In this document: in pieces, positions 6,142 through 11,185 of the stretch
Layout: each line of letters starts with the position of its first letter
How positions within the stretch are numbered: position 1 is the stretch's first letter
Assembly: GCA_015179025.1 (NCBI GenBank)
Contig: WHUX01000776.1
Coordinates: 1-11,185, forward strand
Length of the DNA: 11,185 nt
DNA from: Terfezia claveryi
Taxonomy: Eukaryota > Ascomycota > Pezizomycetes > Pezizales > Pezizaceae
Reading direction: 5' to 3'
Notes under the pieces: generated by a model
Database searches by the model: none
Seen by the model: the letters and a program-made list of their open reading frames with translations, nothing else
What the model was told of the DNA's origin: nothing
Program-made: the position numbers and the translations under genes

Positions 6142-7770
6142 CTATAAAGCTTGTGTTAAACCATCTGGCCTTAGTGTAGGAATATCGGAGTGAACTGGAG
6201 TATCTTGATAAGTAGGAGAGAATTGAAAGACAAGAGTATGAGGGGTAGTGCCCCTAGTTGCATCCATGGTATTGTTGATAGCTTCCATGACGAGAGGAAT
6301 AGCTGGCATCCAACTGCCGCCATGTTCTTCCTGTTTGGCTCGTAAGATAGTTAAGATTGCTTTATTAGCAATCTCAGACTGACCATCTGATTCCGGGTGG
6401 TAGGAGGTAGATATAGATTGATGAATATTGTTGATAAGGCAGAATGACTTCCAAACACTAGAGGTGAAGAGAACATCCTGATCTGTAACAATATCTTCTG
6501 GATATCCGAAGTGAGGATATACATGATTCATGTAGTTGTTGACTAACATGTTGGCAGTATATCCAGTTTGTAGAGGAATGATAATAGTATACTTGGTGAG
6601 TCTGCATACTATTGTCCAAACGTGATCCACCACTACATTGGAGGGGCTGAGTTTAACAGGAGGAAGGGCCAGAAAGTCCATAGTAAGATGTGTAAATGGC
6701 TTACTAGGAATAGGAAGAGGATAGAGGAGGCCATAAGGCTTTTGAGTCGAGTTCTTTATTGTTTGACATGTAGCACATGTCTGACAGTACAAACGAATAT
6801 CTCTTCCCATCTTAGGCCAAAAGAAGTTGTTGCTGAGTGCGTGATACATCTTGGTAAATCCAGGATGACCAAGGGATGTATGGTATTTTTCGAGGAGGGT
6901 ATTCTTGATATGAAGGTTGCATAACCAAGTATTAGGGATGCAGAGATGGACCTGATCATTGTAAGTATAGTAAAGAATACCATGACGAGTACAATAACTA
7001 TTGCGGAGAGGAGATGAGATAATCTTTGAAAATGCAGGATCTGCCTTATAACCTTCCATGAGGAGGTTTCCCCACTGAGCATAAGTTGGAATAAGGTTAG
7101 GAATATCAGAAGTGCTTCGTCCTAATGCCAACGCTTGTTCCACCAGGTTGTTATAGGAATTATGAGATAACCATTGCCAATACATATCATCACCAAAGGG
7201 GAGGAGGGTATAAGGGTCCGGAATCATATCTGGGTCTGGAACAGTGGAGGAATTAAATGCCAGAGTATGCTCGATCTTAAAGGGTCCTTTGGGAACGTAA
7301 TAGGGAACAATAAACTGGTGTGTAGGTAACTTAGAGCTAACATTAGGAATAGAGATGGTATCACTAGTATAAGAAGAGACAGAAGGAGATTTATCTCGAG
7401 GGGCTAGAGGAGTAACAGGAATAGTATAACGATAAATAGAATCTTTAAGATCAGTTAAGTCTTCATCTAATGAGAATTCTCTATCGAGAATTGCCTTGTC
7501 TTTTCCCTTCTCAAGTCTAGTCCATCCAGTAGACTTTGGAGAGGTTTCTGGAGTCATTTCTGGAGGTGAAGTTGGAGGAGGGTACTGAGTAGTTGACGAG
7601 TTTTCTGCTGCTTTGGCTGATACTTGAAAGTAATCCTGATCAGCTTGATATATGTTGCAAATATAGGTATAATGACCACGTTCATCACAATATGAGCAGT
7701 GGTTATTATGAGGAGTCCTATTCTGATTTATGAGAGCTGATCGATGATAGTAACAGCCCCATCTTTGCAT
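6142..7770 (-). CDS. Integrase of element M with an upstream CCHC knuckle
   Basis: The frame from 7770 encodes 542 residues. At residues 25-38 (7657-7698) sits a zinc knuckle C-SY-C-DERG-H-YTYI-C. A Pro/Ser/Thr-rich linker and a poorly conserved stretch follow to about residue 280. The integrase zinc domain is at residues 297-335 (H297, H302, C332, C335). The catalytic core is D365 (TMDFLALP), D430 (VTDQDVLFTS) and E466 (DGQSEIAN). D430 and E466 are 35 residues apart, the standard D,D35E spacing, so the catalytic triad is intact. In the nucleus it would join element DNA to the target. The C-terminus stops at TAG (6142-6144); one C-to-T change from CAG would explain this, and the GPY/chromodomain part continues in frame. 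The 7770 start is not real: the frame enters here by a frameshift from the linker. Confidence 0.88.
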   Translation of the reverse strand: MQRWGCYYHRSALINQNRTPHNNHCSYCDERGHYTYICNIYQADQDYFQVSAKAAENSSTTQYPPPTSPPEMTPETSPKSTGWTRLEKGKDKAILDREFSLDEDLTDLKDSIYRYTIPVTPLAPRDKSPSVSSYTSDTISIPNVSSKLPTHQFIVPYYVPKGPFKIEHTLAFNSSTVPDPDMIPDPYTLLPFGDDMYWQWLSHNSYNNLVEQALALGRSTSDIPNLIPTYAQWGNLLMEGYKADPAFSKIISSPLRNSYCTRHGILYYTYNDQVHLCIPNTWLCNLHIKNTLLEKYHTSLGHPGFTKMYHALSNNFFWPKMGRDIRLYCQTCATCQTIKNSTQKPYGLLYPLPIPSKPFTHLTMDFLALPPVKLSPSNVVVDHVWTIVCRLTKYTIIIPLQTGYTANMLVNNYMNHVYPHFGYPEDIVTDQDVLFTSSVWKSFCLINNIHQSISTSYHPESDGQSEIANKAILTILRAKQEEHGGSWMPAIPLVMEAINNTMDATRGTTPHTLVFQFSPTYQDTPVHSDIPTLRPDGLTQAL

Positions 7771-8271
7771 GCAGTCCAGTGCATAAGTGCGTGCTTAGCC
7801 CTGAATCTAGCTGCATTGACGGAGTCTTTACTGGCCGGATTGTGTTTTGGAAGGGTAATAACTCTTTGCTTAAAGGCGGAGTTGTTAACTACCATAGAGA
7901 GCAAAGCTTCTGCCGTACTGTTATCTGGAATAACTGGAGGGTTTGCTGGAGGAGCAGATGTTGCCTTAGGAGGGGTATTCTCATTATTAACTAAGGGTCC
8001 ACTTCCTGGCTTGGAGATTCGGATTTGGTTTTGGTTTTGTCTCTGCTTTGTGATCTTGTAGTTGCAGCAGACATAATGAGAGCTGGAGGAGGTGGTTGTA
8101 GGTAAACCGGAGGCGTAGAATCCGCTGGTAGCGACCTTCCGTTTGTAGGAATAAAGCCTGAAGGAATAGAAGGAGGGTGCGGAAATCTAGAGGTATGAGG
8201 AGCTTGAGGAGTATCAATTGAGTGTGGAATAAAATCTGAGAGAGTAGGGACAAGTATGGGTTTATAAATAC
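7771..8271 (-). pseudogene. RNase H-integrase linker of element M, proline-rich, frameshifted
   Basis: The minus strand between the RNase H end and the CCHC knuckle encodes a Pro/Ser-rich low-complexity segment (for example IPHSIDTPQAPHTSRFPHPP, about 8178-8237). A TRSQSRDKTKTKSE stretch follows near 8010-8055. After about 7990, in another frame, comes a more ordered, globular-looking stretch (NSTAEALLSMVVNN..., then ARFRAKHALMHWTACKDG) to about 7755. At least three frame changes are needed (about 8265, 7990, 7757). With the knuckle that follows it resembles a second gag-like RNA-binding module inside pol. I do not recognise the family. Confidence 0.5.
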
Positions 8272-9339
8272 TCGAGAGAGAGCATCTGCTATCACGTTTT
8301 TGTCTCCTTTGAGGTGCTGAATTGTACACTGAAATTGGTGTATAATTTGCTGCCATCTAGCTTGTTTCCCAGTTAGGTCATGTTGGAAAGGGAAAGTGAC
8401 TAGTGGTTTGTGATCTGTAAGGATAGTGAATGTACATCCACTAAGCTCGCTTCTAAAGTGCTCTAGTGCGTCCACAATTGCTAGAAGTTCCTTATCAAAA
8501 GTAGAATAGTTTTCTTGTGCTGGATTAAACTTTCGAGAGTGGAAACCTGCCGAGATAATTAGTGAGGAAGTGGGTCCTTGTCCTAACCATGCACCAGTTC
8601 CAATTAAACTCATATCCGTAATGAGATAGATTGGATCAGTTGATTCATAGTTGATTGGTTTGACTGCCGGATCTACAGATAGGGCTGCTTTCGTTAATCT
8701 AAACGAAGTGGTGTGAGTAGGGGTCCAGTCCCATGTTGCGGTAGATCCAGCCATTTCCGTTAGTGGTGCTGCAAGTGCTGCAAGATGAGGAATGACGCTA
8801 CTGAAGTAATTAACCATGCCTAGATAGGCCTGAAGTTGCGTTCGATTTTGAGGAGTAGGCCAGTCTAGGATTTTAGTAATTGACTTAGGTATAGGAGATA
8901 TACCTCTTCTAGTAATTACATGTCCTAGACATTGTAAAACGTCAGGAAGAAATTGGGATTTCTCTCTGCTAGCATAGAACTTGTGCTTCCTAAGTTTCTT
9001 TAGAACATTTCGAACATGTTCTAAGTGTTCCTTATAGGTTTTGCTAAAAATAAAGAAGTCATCAATGTAAACATATACAGAGATTCCTAATTCTTCTTTA
9101 AACAAGTTGTTCATAGCGTTCTGGAAAGTAGCCGGCTCGTGGCAGTCTCCTTGTTGCATAACTCGTGTTCTGAATACACCAAATGGTATATTAAATGCAG
9201 TTCTTGGTTCATGTGCTTCTATGACTCGGACCTCATGATAGGCATTGCTGATATCGACTTTGGTCCTGAAGGGGTGTCGTGCCACTGTATTCCTAATCAA
9301 CGTTTGACTTGGGATAAGACTTGGTTTCATAATTGTCAT
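7987..9339 (-). CDS. Reverse transcriptase and RNase H of element M
   Basis: The frame from ATG at 9339 starts inside the RT fingers/palm. Catalytic aspartates are D29 (TKVDISNAY) and the YIDD box at residues 91-94 (9058-9069). RT thumb and connection follow (QCLGHVITRRGIS, WPTP..LQAYLGMVNYF). RNase H spans about residues 230-356, with D242 (ITDMS), E284 (DKELLAI), D309 (LTDHKPL) and D352 (ADALSR), so all four acidic residues are present. The enzyme copies the element RNA into DNA inside the particle and degrades the RNA strand. The N-terminal part of RT lies upstream at 9340-9655, frameshifted away. The homologous frame ends near 8265-8272; the last ~95 residues of this ORF, to 7987, are out of frame with the proline-rich linker and not real protein. 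The ATG is internal, not a true start. Confidence 0.88.
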   Translation of the reverse strand: MTIMKPSLIPSQTLIRNTVARHPFRTKVDISNAYHEVRVIEAHEPRTAFNIPFGVFRTRVMQQGDCHEPATFQNAMNNLFKEELGISVYVYIDDFFIFSKTYKEHLEHVRNVLKKLRKHKFYASREKSQFLPDVLQCLGHVITRRGISPIPKSITKILDWPTPQNRTQLQAYLGMVNYFSSVIPHLAALAAPLTEMAGSTATWDWTPTHTTSFRLTKAALSVDPAVKPINYESTDPIYLITDMSLIGTGAWLGQGPTSSLIISAGFHSRKFNPAQENYSTFDKELLAIVDALEHFRSELSGCTFTILTDHKPLVTFPFQHDLTGKQARWQQIIHQFQCTIQHLKGDKNVIADALSRVFINPYLSLLSQILFHTQLILLKLLIPLDFRTLLLFLQALFLQTEGRYQRILRLRFTYNHLLQLSLCLLQLQDHKAETKPKPNPNLQARKWTLS

Positions 9340-9655
9340 AGCATTTCGTGCTACTAAATCATGTAGAAATCTTGCTTTGCTAGGTCATCGGTTTTGGGAA
9401 TCACAAATATGGCACATGTAGATGTGTCATTAGACCTGTAGACACGTCCTGTCTTCTCTTCTTCTCTGAGTTTTTCCAATAGCTGAGGGAGAATTTTTCT
9501 TTAGGCTTAATTGGTCTTGGTTTCCATATTGCATTTGGATCTTTCAAATCGATCGTATGGTTCATTCTTCTCTTAGTGGAGGTAGGTCTAGTATTTTCGT
9601 AGCTGGAAATACATCAGGAAACTCATCAAAGACATTGTGATGAGGTTGCAGGGTT
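9340..9655 (-). pseudogene. N-terminal part of the element M reverse transcriptase, three frameshifts
   Basis: Reading from about 9655 on the minus strand: VFDEFPDVFPATKILDLPPL, then in the next frame MNHTIDLKDPNAIWKPRPI, then PQLLEKLREEEKTGRVYRS and CAIFVIPKTDDLAKA, then RFLHDLVARNAMTIM joining the ORF at 9339. These are the standard segments leading into a Ty3/gypsy RT. The frame changes fall near 9566, 9491 and 9376, each explained by loss of one base. No premature stop is needed to explain the breaks other than those the shifts create. Confidence 0.75.
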
Positions 9656-9667
9656 GTTGCAGCCGAA

Positions 9668-10116
9668 TTAATTTTCTGAGGTGTGTGTGGGTCTGGAATG
9701 AGTAACAAGAGTTTTTGCAGGGATCGGGAGATTAGTGTTAATCTCCTTTTTTCTAGTATTTTTCGTTACTGGTGTGACTGTCCATAGGGCTAGTGTAAAT
9801 CGAGAATGTCCAGGGGGCTGAATAGTAACACTCATATTACCCATGTTAATCACTGCTTTAGTATGTCTTAGAGATGGAGACCCTAAGATTACATCCCAAT
9901 CTTTGAGTGCAGCCACATAGAAAATTCGTTGCTCTGACCATCCCAACCAGTCACAATTTGCCTTAGTATAATGGCTAATAGATCCTTTAGATCCTTTCAT
10001 AGTCATCTGCAAGGTGATCGGTTTTTTTAGTGCCTGCAGGTGGAAATTATGCAAGGTACAGAATTTGCTGCTAATGAGGTCGGCACTGCAGTTTGCTGAT
10101 CAACTAAAGTCTTTGC
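9668..10116 (-). pseudogene. Retropepsin-like protease of element M, active site broken by a small deletion
   Basis: The open part (from 10054, TTG, not a true start) carries WDVILGSPSLRH, the ILG motif typical of retroviral-type aspartyl proteases (about 9881-9889). Upstream the minus strand reads T-L-V-D (10099-10110) and then, after only two bases, A-N-C-S-A-D-L-I-S (from 10096). In working family members the D is followed by S/T-G before the A, so six bases are expected where two remain. This 4-bp loss removes the catalytic S-G and shifts the frame, producing the stop at 10100-10102. The protease would normally cut the Gag-Pol polyprotein; this copy cannot. Confidence 0.78.
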
Positions 10117-10699
10117 AGGTTGGTTGTTGATCTTCGTAGTAACTAGGAGTGTTCTTTGCTGCATCAATGACAGGTGTTACTGATTTCCTTTTATATAGAG
10201 CAGGAGGTTCTTGGTCTTGAATGAATTGAGCTGCAGAAGTAATCTTATCTGGGTGATTAACTTCTGTAATTGCGTGCTCAATAGTGCCTGCGGCACTTCG
10301 AATTTGTTGCTTCTTGGCTGGACAGTTAGTAGCTTGATGTCCTAACTTCCTACAATAGAAACATCCACCTTTCTTGGCTAGCTCACTTTTTCTTCTGGAG
10401 TTAGCTTCTTGAATGTCGAGGGTGAGGTTGCAGGCTTGCTGAAAGATTAGACTTATTGAACGTAGTCTTAGAAGGTCCAGGATTAAAGCCTGTCTGATGT
10501 GTCTGAGATTGTTGACGCACTTTTGACCATTTTTAGGCTTATGATCTTTTTTTGAGGCTTGGAAGTTGTGCATAACTGAATCATGCTTACTGCAGAGTTC
10601 AATCATCTCGTTCCAATCCATATCTTCATTAATATAAGCCCTAACTTTATGGAGTAAGGAAGAGTCCATAGCTTCCAACAATTGATGGTAAACTGCCAA
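10100..10699 (-). pseudogene. gag: Gag C-terminal part of element M with CCHC zinc knuckle
   Basis: From 10699 (TTG, internal) the first ~60 residues are capsid C-terminal sequence (AVYHQLLEAMDSSLLHKV...), as in Retrotrans_gag families. Between about 10525 and 10385 the true frame shifts at least twice; the Pro/Ser/Thr-rich linker (KPATSPSTFKKLTPEE) is visible in a neighbouring frame. Then comes a clean knuckle C-FY-C-RKLG-H-QATN-C at 10322-10363, fitting C-x2-C-x4-H-x4-C and serving RNA packaging. The tail leads into the protease and ends at the artefactual stop 10100-10102. Sequence and linkers differ from the gag of element G. Confidence 0.78.
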
Positions 10700-11185
10700 T
10701 CCGTTATCTTAGTAAGAAGGAGTTGCATCTGCTTAATCTTATTTGCAACTTGTTGGATAGGTTTAGTGCTCCATTCTGCGTCTGTCTGATAGCTTGGAAT
10801 TCATTCCAAAGCTGATCTTTGCTGGTAAAGGGAATGCAGAATTTCCGAAATTCTACAAGGAATTGAGCCACTGTGTTGTTCTTAGTTTTATCGTCTTTTC
10901 GGTAGGAACTGTGTAGAACTTTTGCGTCTCCTTCTAAGTGCCAACGAGCCAAATCATAGCTTCTCTAGAGTCTGGATCGAGGTCTCCCACATCTAAAGAT
11001 CCTTAGCATCATCTACCCATTGTCAAAGGTAGCTGCTTCTTTCCATTTTCCAGCTCCATTATTCATCTTGAGTTTAGGAGCTTTAAGTTTCTGCTTCCAA
11101 AGACTGAACTGATGTAGTATCCACGCTTTGAGATCTTCTAATGCGTCCAATAGGAATTCGATTGTTATTTCCTCAGATGATTCAG
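10700..11185 (-). pseudogene. gag: Gag capsid part of element M, fragmented, cut by window edge
   Basis: The minus strand shows LKAPKLK and TFDN near 11095-11030, GDLDPDSREAMIWL near 10985-10950 in a second frame, and ARWHLEGDAKVLHSSYRKDD (10952-10893) continuing to 10704 in a third. This is the retrotransposon capsid layout (substrate-like lead-in, W-rich core, FRKFC...LWNEF). Frameshifts near 11015, 10955 and 10705 break it. The N-terminus, leader, primer site and 5' LTR are right of the window. Confidence 0.7.

Larger units (their letters stand above)
4738..11185 (-). mobile_element. Element M: Ty3/gypsy chromovirus, broken, runs off the right edge
   Basis: On the minus strand the order is gag (CCHC), protease, RT, RNase H, linker with a second CCHC, integrase (HHCC plus D,D35E), GPY/F module, chromodomain, polypurine tract and 3' LTR. 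This order with a C-terminal chromodomain defines the chromovirus branch of Ty3/gypsy. The left boundary is the TG/CA-type LTR end at 4738 next to G protease sequence. The 5' LTR, primer site and second target-site copy are beyond 11185; the left target copy would be ACTTG at 4733-4737. Coding is interrupted by about ten frameshifts and one clear nonsense codon (6142). Most shifts I could localise look like single-base losses. Confidence 0.9.

Noticed and set aside
5582..7082. Plus-strand frames opposite the integrase and chromodomain (5582-5935, 5863-6147, 6622-6924) and the minus-strand frame 6756-7082
   Set aside because: They overlap the real integrase/chromodomain frame, which has recognisable catalytic motifs; these have none.
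7744..8061. Plus-strand frames at 7744-8061 and 7779-7994
   Set aside because: Antisense to the proline-rich linker of M; no motif or start context.
1..11185. tRNA, rRNA, CRISPR array or a host gene with introns
   Set aside because: I saw no cloverleaf, no rRNA-like conserved sequence, no regularly spaced repeats, and no coding stretch outside retrotransposon domains.

Overview
The window looks like a transposon graveyard in a fungal nuclear genome. I see no cellular gene, tRNA or rRNA. Everything belongs to LTR retrotransposons: a gag with a CCHC zinc knuckle, a pepsin-like protease (PR), reverse transcriptase (RT), RNase H, a DDE integrase (IN), and a C-terminal chromodomain fused to the integrase. 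That domain order is typical of Ty3/gypsy chromoviruses. The style of the proteins suggests a filamentous fungus, perhaps a basidiomycete, but the phylum is a guess.

Layout. (1) 1-223: the right-hand 223 bp of an LTR in plus orientation, cut off by the window edge. (2) 224-4737: the 5' half (gag plus protease) of a decayed plus-strand Ty3/gypsy-type element, here 'element G'. Its RT, RNase H and integrase are not in the window. (3) 1052-2826: a complete 1775-bp non-autonomous LTR element, here 'element S', inserted inside the G gag gene. It has two 633-bp direct repeats, a 509-bp internal region without coding capacity, and a perfect 5-bp target duplication TGAAG. Removing S and one TGAAG copy restores the gag reading phase across the junction. 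(4) 4738-11185 and beyond: a minus-strand chromovirus, here 'element M'. Its 3' LTR is 4738-5474, with a polypurine tract at 5475-5487. Reading on the minus strand from the right edge come gag, protease, RT, RNase H, a long linker with a second zinc knuckle, integrase and chromodomain. M inserted into G just after the G protease. Its 5' LTR lies to the right of the window.

The first 223 bp are about 98% identical, in inverted orientation, to the end of the M LTR. The G fragment therefore sits between two inverted LTR copies of one family.

How the parts work together: in a live M-type element, Gag would package the RNA, PR would cut the polyprotein, and RT/RNase H would copy it. The integrase (D,D35E intact) would insert the copy, with the chromodomain steering it to methylated-histone chromatin. 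This M copy cannot do so as written. Its protease active site is deleted, pol carries several frameshifts, and an in-frame TAG separates integrase core from chromodomain. G is broken by frameshifts and stops. S has no proteins and would need help from another element.
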